DNA from: Bacillota bacterium
GTDB taxonomy: Bacteria > Bacillota > Bacilli > Paenibacillales > NBRC-103111
Assembly: GCA_023388055.1 (NCBI GenBank)
Contig: JAEWGW010000025.1
Coordinates: 682,001 to 746,000, forward strand
Direction of reading: 5' to 3'
Length of the DNA stretch: 64,000 nucleotides
Position 1 is the stretch's first letter; the number at the start of each line of letters is the position of its first letter. The translations under genes and the position numbers were made by a program. A model generated the notes under the pieces. The model saw only the letters and a program-made list of their open reading frames with translations. It made no database searches and had not been told where the DNA came from. This document shows, in pieces, positions 15,033-22,322 of this stretch.

Positions 15033-15854
15033 TTACGCTCGCCTGCCCGGAAGCTCCGATGCCCGGGAGGCGGGCTTTTTGCGTGTGGGCGCCATGGTCC
15101 CTGGATCAGGCTGCATTTCGGGCAGCTGGTTCCAATAGCGTTTGGGCATATGATTCATCTGCAGCCGGGGGTTGATCCGCTCCCGGATGGCAATAGTATT
15201 GTAGAACCGTTTCCAGAGGCGGCGGAATTCTACTTCCTTGTGATCCAGCTCGGGCATGTCCAGCTCATCTACGGAAACAATGGCGTCCCGGCCAGGCTCA
15301 TGGATAAGGGCTTGATGGTGGGTCTTGTCGTAGATCATAAAGGTTTCGCTGGCGAATCTGTCGCAGAAGTGGCTGCGTATCTCCGGCAGCACCTGATTCC
15401 GCGGCTCAATGATGGAAACCAGCGCGCCTTGGTGGACGGAGAAACGGACGAAGCCGGTAAACTTATGGGCTTCCCGTCTCAGCTGCAGAACAGCCTCATC
15501 CAGTGTCCGGACAGTATCGTCCGCCAGCATGTCCGTAACGGAGGGGCCGCAGGAAAAGCCCAGGCGCAGGAAACGGAGCAGCAGCAGCTCCTTGTGGGGA
15601 TGGTGGATCAGCCAGCCCAGGCGCACCAATTCGCGGGCTTCCCGGGAAATCTTCGCGGCAATGGTGGCGTATACCCGCTTGGCAGTGTCCAGATCGGTGG
15701 CAATGGGCCGGGCAGGCAGGAGAAACCCCTGCTCCTCCTCCTGGGAGACGATCTCATAAGGAAGCTCCTGCTGGCTGTAACTTTCGTATACGCAGCATAA
15801 AAACCCGTTAAAACTGCCGTCATAGCTGTAGGCTACATCTGTCCGGTAAGACAT
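15033..15854 (-). CDS. Putative DNA metabolism protein (TIGR03915-like)
   Basis: 273 residues. The start MSYRTDVAYSYDGSFNGFLCCVYESY and the KFTGFVRF / DRFASETFMIYD segments match the family described as a putative DNA metabolism protein that is always paired with a particular radical SAM protein. It overlaps that radical SAM gene by 22 bases, so they are translated as a pair. In related genomes the family can be fused to a uracil-DNA-glycosylase-like domain; that domain is absent here. The chemistry is unknown. Confidence 0.85.
   Translation of the reverse strand: MSYRTDVAYSYDGSFNGFLCCVYESYSQQELPYEIVSQEEEQGFLLPARPIATDLDTAKRVYATIAAKISREARELVRLGWLIHHPHKELLLLRFLRLGFSCGPSVTDMLADDTVRTLDEAVLQLRREAHKFTGFVRFSVHQGALVSIIEPRNQVLPEIRSHFCDRFASETFMIYDKTHHQALIHEPGRDAIVSVDELDMPELDHKEVEFRRLWKRFYNTIAIRERINPRLQMNHMPKRYWNQLPEMQPDPGTMAPTRKKPASRASELPGRRA
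15037..15080 (+). terminator. Intrinsic terminator
   Basis: GC-rich stem (GCTCGCCTGCCCGG against CCCGGGAGGCGGGC with a bulge) and five T. It ends the membrane protein gene and overlaps the last codons of the convergent gene. Confidence 0.8.
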
Positions 15855-17140
15855 TGCATCACACTCTCCTTTGTCACCGCGGATTCATCAAAAAAGGATA
15901 GCTGCTCATACTCTGGCTGCAGAACGTTCTTCAAACCGCTTTCGGAAATCAGCCCCCGCAGGATGCTGCTTTCATTCACGCACAGACCCTCCAGCGCCTT
16001 ACCCTTGCAGGTAATAAAATATTGGGCCCGCTTCAGCACCACACCCAGTTTCTTCAATGCTGTAAAGTCCAAATTGGCCGTTCTCCTTGCAGCGATAATC
16101 CGCTTGGCGCTTTGGACGCCGATGCCCGGAACACGCAGGAGCTCCTCATAGGAAGCTCTGTTCACCTCCATGGGGAACAGCTCCATATGATGGATGGCCC
16201 AGTTGCACTTGGGATCGATAAGCGGGTTGAAATTGGGATTTCGCTCGTCCAGCAGCTCTCTGGCTTGGAAGCCGTAGAACCGCAGCAGCCAGTCCGCCTG
16301 ATACAGCCTATGCTCCCGCAAGAGGGGAGGTTTGGTCTCCGTAGAAGGGAGCAGGGAATGCTGGGTCACAGGCATGTAGGCCGAGTAGAATACCCGCTTG
16401 AGCTTGTATTTCTTGTACAGCCCCTCCGACAGTGTGAGAATCTTGTGATCCGTCTCCGGTGTAGCTCCTACAATCATCTGGGTGCTCTGGCCGGCCGGAA
16501 CGAACTTGGGGGAATGGCGGTACTTGACCACGTCATACGCATTCTCGGTGATCTTCTCCCGGATGAGGCCCATGGGCTTCAGGATGGACTCCTTGCTCTT
16601 GTCCGGAGCCAGCACCTGCAGGCTTTCCTGGGAGGGAAGCTCGATATTGACGCTCATCCTGTCGGCCAGCATGCCCAGCCGGGAGATCAGGGCGCTGTCC
16701 GCTCCAGGGATAGCCTTCACATGAATGTAGCCGTTAAAGCCGTATTCGTCCCGCAGCAGCTCGAGGGCTGTAATCATCTGCTCTGTGGTGTAGTCCGGGC
16801 TGCGCATAATGCCCGAGCTCAGGAACAGGCCTTCGATGTAATTGCGGCGGTAAAACTGTATGGTGAGATCCGCCAGCTCCCTGGGCGTAAACGCCGCGCG
16901 GCGCGTATCGTTGGAGCGTCTGTTGACGCAGTAGGCGCAGTCGTACATGCAGCTGTTGGTCATCAGCACCTTCAGAAGCGAGATGCAGCGTCCGTCTGCA
17001 GAGAAGCTGTGGCAGATGCCCATGCTCACCGTATTGCCCGTCATGCCTGCTTTGGAGCCTCTGTTGGAGCCGCTTGAGGTGCAGGCGACATCGTACTTGG
17101 CGGAATCGGAGAGGATGGTCAGCTTATCGATCAGATCCAT
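15833..17140 (-). CDS. Putative DNA modification/repair radical SAM protein (TIGR03916-like)
   Basis: 435 residues from the ATG at 17140, which follows AAGGAGGTAACACC; an upstream in-frame ATG has no such site. The [4Fe-4S] motif is C64-x3-C68-x2-C71 (NSCMYDCAYC). A helix-hairpin-helix DNA-binding motif near residue 330 (LLRVPGIGVQSAKRIIAARR) supports action on DNA. The first gene of a two-gene operon with the partner above. Known from the family: conserved pairing; not known: the lesion or base acted on. Confidence 0.9.
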   Translation of the reverse strand: MDLIDKLTILSDSAKYDVACTSSGSNRGSKAGMTGNTVSMGICHSFSADGRCISLLKVLMTNSCMYDCAYCVNRRSNDTRRAAFTPRELADLTIQFYRRNYIEGLFLSSGIMRSPDYTTEQMITALELLRDEYGFNGYIHVKAIPGADSALISRLGMLADRMSVNIELPSQESLQVLAPDKSKESILKPMGLIREKITENAYDVVKYRHSPKFVPAGQSTQMIVGATPETDHKILTLSEGLYKKYKLKRVFYSAYMPVTQHSLLPSTETKPPLLREHRLYQADWLLRFYGFQARELLDERNPNFNPLIDPKCNWAIHHMELFPMEVNRASYEELLRVPGIGVQSAKRIIAARRTANLDFTALKKLGVVLKRAQYFITCKGKALEGLCVNESSILRGLISESGLKNVLQPEYEQLSFFDESAVTKESVMQCLTGQM

Positions 17141-17249
17141 GGGTGTTACCTCCTTGCTTGCATTTATCATAACACAGAACAAGTGTTCCTGTCATCTTAA
17201 TGACTTGGGGGTTCTTGTCGAATATGAAAAAACTTTTGTAAAAAAAGGT

Positions 17250-17278
17250 TTGACATTGTTTTTTGACCGTGGTATATT
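17250..17278 (+). promoter_or_regulatory. Promoter of the tRNA-Lys cluster
   Basis: TTGACA at 17250-17255, 17-base spacer, TATATT at 17273-17278, about 45 bases before the first tRNA. Between them is an imperfect hairpin (TTGCGC ... GCGCAA). Confidence 0.85.
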
Positions 17279-17326
17279 ACTTCTTGCGCCCAACAAGAAT
17301 GCTTGGCAAACAAGCGCAAAACATGC

Positions 17327-17398
17327 AGATCCGTAGCTCAATGGCAGAGCAACCGACTCTTAATCGGTAGGTTGTGGGTTCGACCCCCACCGGGTCTA
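17327..17398 (+). tRNA. tRNA-Lys (CTT), copy 1
   Basis: 72-base cloverleaf: acceptor AGATCCG/CGGGTCT, D stem GCTC/GAGC, anticodon stem ACCGA/TCGGT with loop CTCTTAA (anticodon CTT), T stem GTGGG/CCCAC with loop TTCGACC. CCA is not encoded. Confidence 0.95.
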
Positions 17399-17436
17399 TA
17401 GCATCACCTTTTTACCAGCGGCAGTGCCCATCTTGC

Positions 17437-17508
17437 AGATCCGTAGCTCAATGGCAGAGCAACCGACTCTTAATCGGTAGGTTGTGGGTTCGACCCCCAC
17501 CGGGTCTA
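17437..17508 (+). tRNA. tRNA-Lys (CTT), copy 2
   Basis: Identical to copy 1 over all 72 bases; the 38-base spacer between copies 1 and 2 resembles that between 2 and 3, so whole ~110-base units were duplicated. Confidence 0.95.
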
Positions 17509-17547
17509 TAGCTTCATCTTTTTTCCATCGGCAATGCCGCATCTTGC

Positions 17548-17619
17548 AGATCCGTAGCTCAATGGCAGAGCAACCGACTCTTAATCGGTAGGTTGTGGGT
17601 TCGACCCCCACCGGGTCTA
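17548..17619 (+). tRNA. tRNA-Lys (CTT), copy 3
   Basis: Identical to copies 1 and 2. A weak stem and seven T at 17668-17674 probably end the transcript. The following 200 bases hold no gene that I can support. Confidence 0.95.
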
Positions 17620-17871
17620 TATCATTTCTTCCAAGAAGTCTTCTTCGTCCCAGCAGGCGGAGGAGGCTTTTTTTATGCACGCTTATCGATATTGCGGACC
17701 CAGGGATCGTGTCTATTCATTGCGGACAGTTTTGTAGCTCCTTATGCTGCCTCCTAAACGTTGATATCATGTGTACGTGTAGAACAATTGTTATGGATTG
17801 TGATTGTCGTTCAGAGCGGGTATTCAAAGTGGTTCCTGTTGATGTATCATCGTAGGTATGGGGGCTAAGAC

Positions 17872-18348
17872 ATGTCAGATTGGTATTTAGAAGATACGAA
17901 CGGCGTGCGGCATAAAGCACGGTTTGAACGAATGCGGCTTTCAGATAGTGCTAAAGCAAAATGGACAGCAGGCCTTGACTGGCGTAAAGAAGTCAAAGCT
18001 TCTGACCGACAAACGTATAAGCTGATCGATGTGGCTACTGGATCGATCCAGGGTGCCGTATCCATTTCGGATGCAGGCGATCACGTCTATATACATTTCC
18101 TTGAGGTTGCACCGCCTAATCGTTCTTCCGCCGATCCGAGGAGATTTGAGAATGTAACACGATTACTCATTGGGTTTGCCGGATTAGCCAGTAATAAGCT
18201 TGGCTATGATGGTTTCCTTGTCTTGACGCCGAAATCCCATTTGGAAGGGTATTATGCCAGAAACTTCAACGCTTTTCCAGTTGGGCGTCAACGAATGGGC
18301 ATTCATGGCATTGTGTCAAATCAGCTAATTGGGGTATACTATACATAG
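17872..18348 (+). CDS. GNAT-like acetyltransferase, small accessory gene
   Basis: 158 residues. The order of strands and helices and the segments HVYIHFLEVAPPNR, then LLIGFAGLASNKLGYDGFLVLTPKS and GYYARNFNAF follow a GNAT fold, although the acetyl-CoA pyrophosphate loop (Q/RxxGxG/A) is not clear. It is visibly more AT-rich than its surroundings and is followed 14 bases later by a 74-residue gene. The pair sits directly behind a tRNA array, a common place for acquired islets. Substrate unknown. Confidence 0.6.
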   Translation: MSDWYLEDTNGVRHKARFERMRLSDSAKAKWTAGLDWRKEVKASDRQTYKLIDVATGSIQGAVSISDAGDHVYIHFLEVAPPNRSSADPRRFENVTRLLIGFAGLASNKLGYDGFLVLTPKSHLEGYYARNFNAFPVGRQRMGIHGIVSNQLIGVYYT

Positions 18349-18362
18349 AAGGGCGTGATCTT

Positions 18363-18587
18363 ATGACGCGTAAATTGTTGCAAGGAGTCCAAAATACGAA
18401 TGGACAACCTATTCGAGTATCCGTTGGAGCTGCAGGCGTCAAAGAGGCTCTGATCATTGATCCGGTTGGCGTTCACACTGATCCCAGTGGTCGTAATGGA
18501 CATACGCCTGAATCCCGGGCAGCCATGACCGAGTTTATCCGTAAATGCAAAAGCGGCGAAATCGAAATGAAACCTATTCAACTATAG
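18363..18587 (+). CDS. 74-residue protein of unknown function
   Basis: MTRKLLQGVQNTNGQP... with no recognised domain. It has glycine/valine-rich strands at 15-40 and a predicted C-terminal helix (PESRAAMTEFIRKCKSG). Cotranscribed with the GNAT-like gene and closed by a strong terminator. It could be a partner or antitoxin of the GNAT-like protein, which is speculation from the two-gene layout only. Confidence 0.6.
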   Translation: MTRKLLQGVQNTNGQPIRVSVGAAGVKEALIIDPVGVHTDPSGRNGHTPESRAAMTEFIRKCKSGEIEMKPIQL

Positions 18588-18597
18588 CATCACCTGA

Positions 18598-18625
18598 AGC
18601 ACTCACATAATGTGGGTGCTTTTTT
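18598..18625 (+). terminator. Intrinsic terminator of the GNAT-like pair
   Basis: AGCACTCACAT/TGTGGGTGCT hairpin with a two-base loop and six T. Confidence 0.92.
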
Positions 18626-18628
18626 GAT

Positions 18629-18720
18629 GTGCGTCACACGTGGCGACTAACTAGGCGGTGAAAGTCCGCTGTGGGGACGGGGTGATATCAAACAAACGCC
18701 TTCAGACGGCGAAGAAGTGA
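18629..18720 (+). mobile_element. Probable 5' relic of a group II intron
   Basis: Directly behind the terminator comes GTGCG, the 5' consensus of group II introns, and then GGCGGTGAAAGTCCGC, the hairpin-forming GGTGAAAGTCC block that I associate with domain I of bacterial group II introns. Class C introns insert just downstream of intrinsic terminators, exactly this position. No reverse transcriptase gene or domain V/VI follows, so at most ~90 bases remain. Confidence 0.45.
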
Positions 18721-18729
18721 AACTTTTTG

Positions 18730-18760
18730 TTGACCTTCCCGTTGCAGGAAGGTTTATGAT
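18730..18760 (+). promoter_or_regulatory. MerR-type promoter with 19-base spacer and dyad
   Basis: TTGACC (18730-18735), a 19-base spacer, TATGAT (18755-18760). Within the spacer region lies the dyad ACCTTCC-(7)-GGAAGGT (18733-18753). Over-long spacers with a central dyad are the hallmark of promoters that MerR proteins untwist, so the downstream MerR gene is probably self-regulated. Confidence 0.82.
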
Positions 18761-18814
18761 TAATCCGTAAAGCTAATCCAGCCGAAACAGCTTAAAGTAT
18801 GGAGGTCCCCGTTT

Positions 18815-19708
18815 TTGAAAATCAGCGAGTTTGCCGAACGTTACCAAGTTACGTCCAGGATGCTGCGCCATTATGACGAAATCGGCCTGCTTAAGCCGGA
18901 GGCTACGGACCCGGTTAGCGGGTACCGGATCTATGGGGAGGATCAGTCCCTACAGCTGGGCTGGATTCAGATTCTGAAGAATCTGAGCTTCTCGTTGGCC
19001 GAGATCAAGGAGATTCTCCGCGGTCCGGTGGACAGCAGGGAATTATTGAAGGAACTGAAGGAGAAGCGTATCCGCATTCTATCCTCCCTCAATGAGCATC
19101 ACCAGAAAAAGCTTGCGATCGATCGTTTCATTCAATTGCTGGAGAGGGATGAGGTTCAAATGGATAAGCTTATTGAGCTGGTATCGCTGGAGCAAACCAG
19201 TGTTCACGAGTTGAAGAAGAACATGCCCAATATGGAGGTGTTTCTGGAGAACGTGGCGGAAATTCTGGCCTCTTGTGCCGGAGCTGATCCGGTTGCGGTG
19301 CTTCGTTTTGATATCGCCCGCTTCAAGCAGGTCAATGACGATTACGGCTTCGATGTGGGAGACCGGGTCATTCTTGCCTGTTACGAGATTATTTTGGAGT
19401 CGGCGTGGCCCTTCGGCGGGGATGCCTGTGTGGGGCGGACCCATGGGGATGAGTTTGTTCTTTTTGTCAAAGGGGACGCAAACCAGGCGGCGGAATTGGC
19501 GGGCCGGATCGTGGAAGGACTGGGGCAGTTTCCGTTTCCCAGTGTGGGCTGCCATTCCAAGGTAGGCTGCACTATAGGCTTGCTCCACACCGTAAAGGAA
19601 AAAACGGGTGATATCCGCAGGATAATTGAGGATACCCTGGATACAGTCAATGAAGCGCGCAAGGGAGGACCGAACACGGTATTGCAGCTCCCTTATATGG
19701 AAGGGTAA
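18815..19708 (+). CDS. MerR regulator fused to a GGDEF-like domain
   Basis: 297 residues from a TTG start behind GGAGG. Residues 1-70 are a MerR winged helix (MKISEFAERYQVTSRMLRHYDEIGLL) and 71-115 the usual dimerisation helix. Residues ~160-290 look like a diguanylate cyclase domain: the metal/substrate segment FDIARFKQVNDDYG and, in place of GGDEF, H210-GDEF in GRTHGDEFVLFV, then a C-terminal TIGLL strand. The first glycine of the motif is histidine, so it may bind nucleotide rather than make c-di-GMP. The MerR-GGDEF combination is unusual; c-di-GMP or GTP sensing is an inference. Controlled by the MerR-type promoter just upstream. Confidence 0.85.
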   Translation: MKISEFAERYQVTSRMLRHYDEIGLLKPEATDPVSGYRIYGEDQSLQLGWIQILKNLSFSLAEIKEILRGPVDSRELLKELKEKRIRILSSLNEHHQKKLAIDRFIQLLERDEVQMDKLIELVSLEQTSVHELKKNMPNMEVFLENVAEILASCAGADPVAVLRFDIARFKQVNDDYGFDVGDRVILACYEIILESAWPFGGDACVGRTHGDEFVLFVKGDANQAAELAGRIVEGLGQFPFPSVGCHSKVGCTIGLLHTVKEKTGDIRRIIEDTLDTVNEARKGGPNTVLQLPYMEG

Positions 19709-19730
19709 GAAACATCCATAAATCAGAATG

Positions 19731-19762
19731 CCTCCGGGAAGTCAAGCTTCCGGAGGTTTTTT
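19731..19762 (+). terminator. Intrinsic terminator of the MerR-GGDEF gene
   Basis: CCTCCGG/CCGGAGG stem extended by GAAG/CTTC, followed by six T. Confidence 0.93.
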
Positions 19763-19964
19763 CCTTCTTCAGAAACTGTTTAGAGTTTCTTCATGTGATA
19801 TTAAGGTACGTCTTGTATAGTGTAGATAGAAAGTGAAACGTAAGCGCTTTACAAACGTATTAGCCTAATGTTGAACCTTATCTGCTCCGCCTGCCTTTTG
19901 TGCGCCGGACGGCATAACCCTAAGACCAGCGCCGCCACTATTGAATATGAAATGGGGATTTACC

Positions 19965-20387
19965 ATGACAACGAAACAATGGATTATGATCGGTACGATT
20001 GTGATTATGATTACGTTGAACGGAGGTCCGGGACGAGATGGAATCCGGACGGCTGACGCCGCATCCATAGCCTTTTTTGATACCTCCAGCCAAGCCGACA
20101 GTGAGGATGCAGCAGCCGGGCTTGCCACGATCAGTGATCCGCTGGCTCAAGCCATCGGCGAGGAAGCAGATTCTGTCATTTATGATGCACTCCTTCAGGG
20201 CAAAACCCTGGCCGATGTGGCTTATGATCACGGTGCCGATGTGGACAGCCTTATCCGTCATCAGGTTGCTCAGCTCACGGTGCAGTTGGATGAGCGGCTG
20301 GCCGCTGGCAGCATCTCGGAACAGGTTTATGCCGCGCAGCGCGGAGAGCTATATGATATTGTGGCCACAAGTGTCCACGGTTTATAG
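19965..20387 (+). CDS. Secreted small protein, DUF2680-like
   Basis: 140 residues from the ATG at 19965 (GGGG eight bases upstream; ATG 19947 and TTG 19941 are possible). An N-terminal hydrophobic stretch (QWIMIGTIVIMITLNG) followed by an A-rich cleavage region suggests export. The mature part contains LLQGKTLADVAYDHGADVDSL, which resembles the repeat of small exported DUF2680 proteins. The role is unknown. Confidence 0.65.
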   Translation: MTTKQWIMIGTIVIMITLNGGPGRDGIRTADAASIAFFDTSSQADSEDAAAGLATISDPLAQAIGEEADSVIYDALLQGKTLADVAYDHGADVDSLIRHQVAQLTVQLDERLAAGSISEQVYAAQRGELYDIVATSVHGL

Positions 20388-20422
20388 CGGAACTGATTTT
20401 CCGCTAACCCGGTCTTGTGATG

Positions 20423-20469
20423 AAAAAAGGAGCCATAACGGAAGCATTCTTCCGCTATAGCTCCTTTTT
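20423..20469. terminator. Bidirectional intrinsic terminator
   Basis: AAAAAAGGAGC and GCTCCTTTTT arms plus an inner CGGAAG/CTTCCG stem. It serves the secreted protein gene and the convergent helix-turn-helix gene. Confidence 0.92.
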
Positions 20470-20491
20470 GTGTGACGGGGCGAAAACCGCC

Positions 20492-20746
20492 CTATTCGTA
20501 CAAAGCGTCCAACAGCTTGGACGACATATAGGAGGTTTTGTCCGCACTTACCCGCTGCTGCCGGGGCAGCCCCTCGCCCGTTACCGGATTGGGCTGGTCC
20601 TTCACCAGCACCCAAGGCCCTTCTTCCCCATCCAAGCGAACAGCCCGGACTCCGTCCTCGCGGCACAGGCGCTCCACATCCTCCGGCTGCAGGCCCCACT
20701 TGGCCGCTGCCTCCCGGATTCCCATGATCTGGCTCAACACGTTCAT
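20492..20746 (-). CDS. Small helix-turn-helix DNA-binding protein
   Basis: 84 residues from the ATG at 20746, which has AAGGTGG nine bases upstream; an in-frame ATG at 20800 has no site. IREAAAKWGLQPEDVERLCREDGVRAVRLDGEEGPWVLV is an excisionase/HTH_17-like layout: helix-turn-helix then a wing that normally ends in a W-hI/V strand. Such proteins are common as lone regulators in Paenibacillaceae. Target unknown. Confidence 0.65.
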   Translation of the reverse strand: MNVLSQIMGIREAAAKWGLQPEDVERLCREDGVRAVRLDGEEGPWVLVKDQPNPVTGEGLPRQQRVSADKTSYMSSKLLDALYE

Positions 20747-20920
20747 GAATTCCGCCACCTTTTTTACCTTACTGGAAACCTCACGATCCCGTTCCTTCAT
20801 TCTAGGGCATTGCCGCGGGTTGGGCAAGTTGTCTCCTCGTCCACAGTCATCACCCTTCTTATACTTCGGGGCCCCCATGGACAACCTAACCGTATTGCCA
20901 CATAAAAAGGAGCGGTTGCC

Positions 20921-21355
20921 ATGCATATCAAAAAAGCGGCATTTTCCAGAGTCATTCCTAACGGGAATCAGCTCGTCGGGGAGGTAAAGGTTTGGCCGGT
21001 CAGGGAGGAGGCGCCGATGCTGGCCTGGTTTGTGCGGGAATCGGATGGCTGTCTGTCCCTGCAAAAGCTGATCCGCAAGCAGGAGGAGCTGGATCTGGAC
21101 TGGTACGACAATGATTTGCGGCAGGCCTTCCAGGATGTGACCGATGAATGGTTTACGCAGCCTCAAACCTCGGATGCCTGCAACCGGACGGAGTTTGAGC
21201 GGGAGGTGCTGGATTACCAGGACGTAGCCGCGGAGCTGGAGGAGCATCTGTGGAACACGGAGCAGGAGCTTGCCAAGGGGGCTGTGTTTGGAGCATTTGC
21301 CCATAAGGATGCTGCGGGAGCCAGTCCGGAGGCAGGCGGATCACCGCTGCACTAA
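20921..21355 (+). CDS. Conserved hypothetical protein, acidic
   Basis: 144 residues behind AGGAG. Not recognised. The N-terminal ~60 residues predict strands (GEVKVWPVREEAPMLAWFVRE), the middle is very acidic and helical (FEREVLDYQDVAAELEEHLWNTEQEL), and the end is low-complexity. Cytoplasmic, no membrane segment. Divergent from the helix-turn-helix gene. Confidence 0.65.
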   Translation: MHIKKAAFSRVIPNGNQLVGEVKVWPVREEAPMLAWFVRESDGCLSLQKLIRKQEELDLDWYDNDLRQAFQDVTDEWFTQPQTSDACNRTEFEREVLDYQDVAAELEEHLWNTEQELAKGAVFGAFAHKDAAGASPEAGGSPLH

Positions 21356-21450
21356 GCCTGTTTCCTTGATGCAGCAGGCAATTAAGGTTCCCCGGCTGAA
21401 TGGATCATGTTATGATGGGGACATATACCTTTTTTGCTGAGGGGTGGCGT

Positions 21451-22125
21451 ATGGGCAAGTTTATCGGTTTTGTGTTGTTATGGCAGCTGTTGGGTAATCC
21501 CTTCCTTGCCATTCTGGTGCTTCTCGTGATTGGCTATTTCCTGGAGCGCCGTTTTATCGGCCTTACTCCCAGCATCGGCAAACCCTTCAAGCGGAACCGC
21601 AGGCTGTCCGTTCTGCGGCGGGAGCTGGAGAGCCGTCCTCACGATACCCGGAGCAAGCTGGAGGCAGGAAGATTGTATCTGGAGAAAAAACGCTTCAAGG
21701 AAGCCCATGACTATCTGGAGCAGGTACTCCCGGTGATGGACGATTCCGCCGAGGTGCTGGTGGAACTGGGCTGGGCGAAGCTGAGGCTGGGCCAGCTGGA
21801 GGAAGGTGAGTCCCTGGTCAAACAGGGGCTGGAGCGTAATCCCCGGGTCCGGTACGGCGAGCCGTACCTGTGGCTGAGCGAAGCGTTTCTGCAGCAGGAG
21901 CCGGCCAAGGCACTTCATTATCTGGAGGAGCTGCGTCAGCTGAATTCCTCCTCCTCCGAAGCCTTCTACCGCATGGGCGAGCTGTACCGCTCCATGGGCC
22001 GCAAGGAGGAAGCCAAGGCAGCGTATGGCGAGGCGCTTCGCATCTACCGGAGTCTGCCCAAGTACAAGCGCAAATCCGAACGGAGATGGGCGATTTTGTC
22101 CAGACTGAAAAAGAATGCGGGTTGA
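21451..22125 (+). CDS. Membrane-anchored tetratricopeptide repeat protein
   Basis: 224 residues from the ATG at 21451 (GAGGGGTGG upstream). One long N-terminal membrane segment (~5-35) is followed by about four TPR units (SKLEAGRLYLEKKRFKEAHDYL, then EVLVELGWAKLRLGQLEEG, and AFYRMGELYRSMGRKEEAK). It probably scaffolds a membrane complex; the partner is not known. Confidence 0.8.
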   Translation: MGKFIGFVLLWQLLGNPFLAILVLLVIGYFLERRFIGLTPSIGKPFKRNRRLSVLRRELESRPHDTRSKLEAGRLYLEKKRFKEAHDYLEQVLPVMDDSAEVLVELGWAKLRLGQLEEGESLVKQGLERNPRVRYGEPYLWLSEAFLQQEPAKALHYLEELRQLNSSSSEAFYRMGELYRSMGRKEEAKAAYGEALRIYRSLPKYKRKSERRWAILSRLKKNAG

Positions 22126-22179
22126 TTCGGTCCCTCCACGGCTCCTGCCGCGGCATGGTCAGACCGGTTCACACCCGTG

Positions 22180-22213
22180 GAAAACCGTCAGGGATTAGCC
22201 TTGGCGGTTTTCT
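22180..22213 (+). terminator. Intrinsic terminator of the TPR gene
   Basis: AAAACCGTCA/TGGCGGTTTT stem with a 12-base loop. Confidence 0.75.
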
Positions 22214-22322
22214 CATGCGCGGGGTGCAAACCCGCCTCCGGCTTGACGGTTTGCAGCCGCCGCCGCTAAACTAATAGCGGATTCATTTTCTTGGAAACGC
22301 CAATAAGAAAGGTTGAGATGTC

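Noticed and set aside
17327..17619. Repeat-spacer pattern that could suggest a CRISPR array
   Set aside because: The 72-base repeats fold as tRNA-Lys and the spacers are similar to each other.
20492..21304. 270-codon minus-strand frame
   Set aside because: Only the last 84 codons have coding character with a ribosome site; the rest is antisense to the gene at 20921.
21395..21440. Third copy of the shared promoter module
   Set aside because: TATGATGGGGACATATAC resembles the -10 part only; the dyad and TATAAATCC block are missing.
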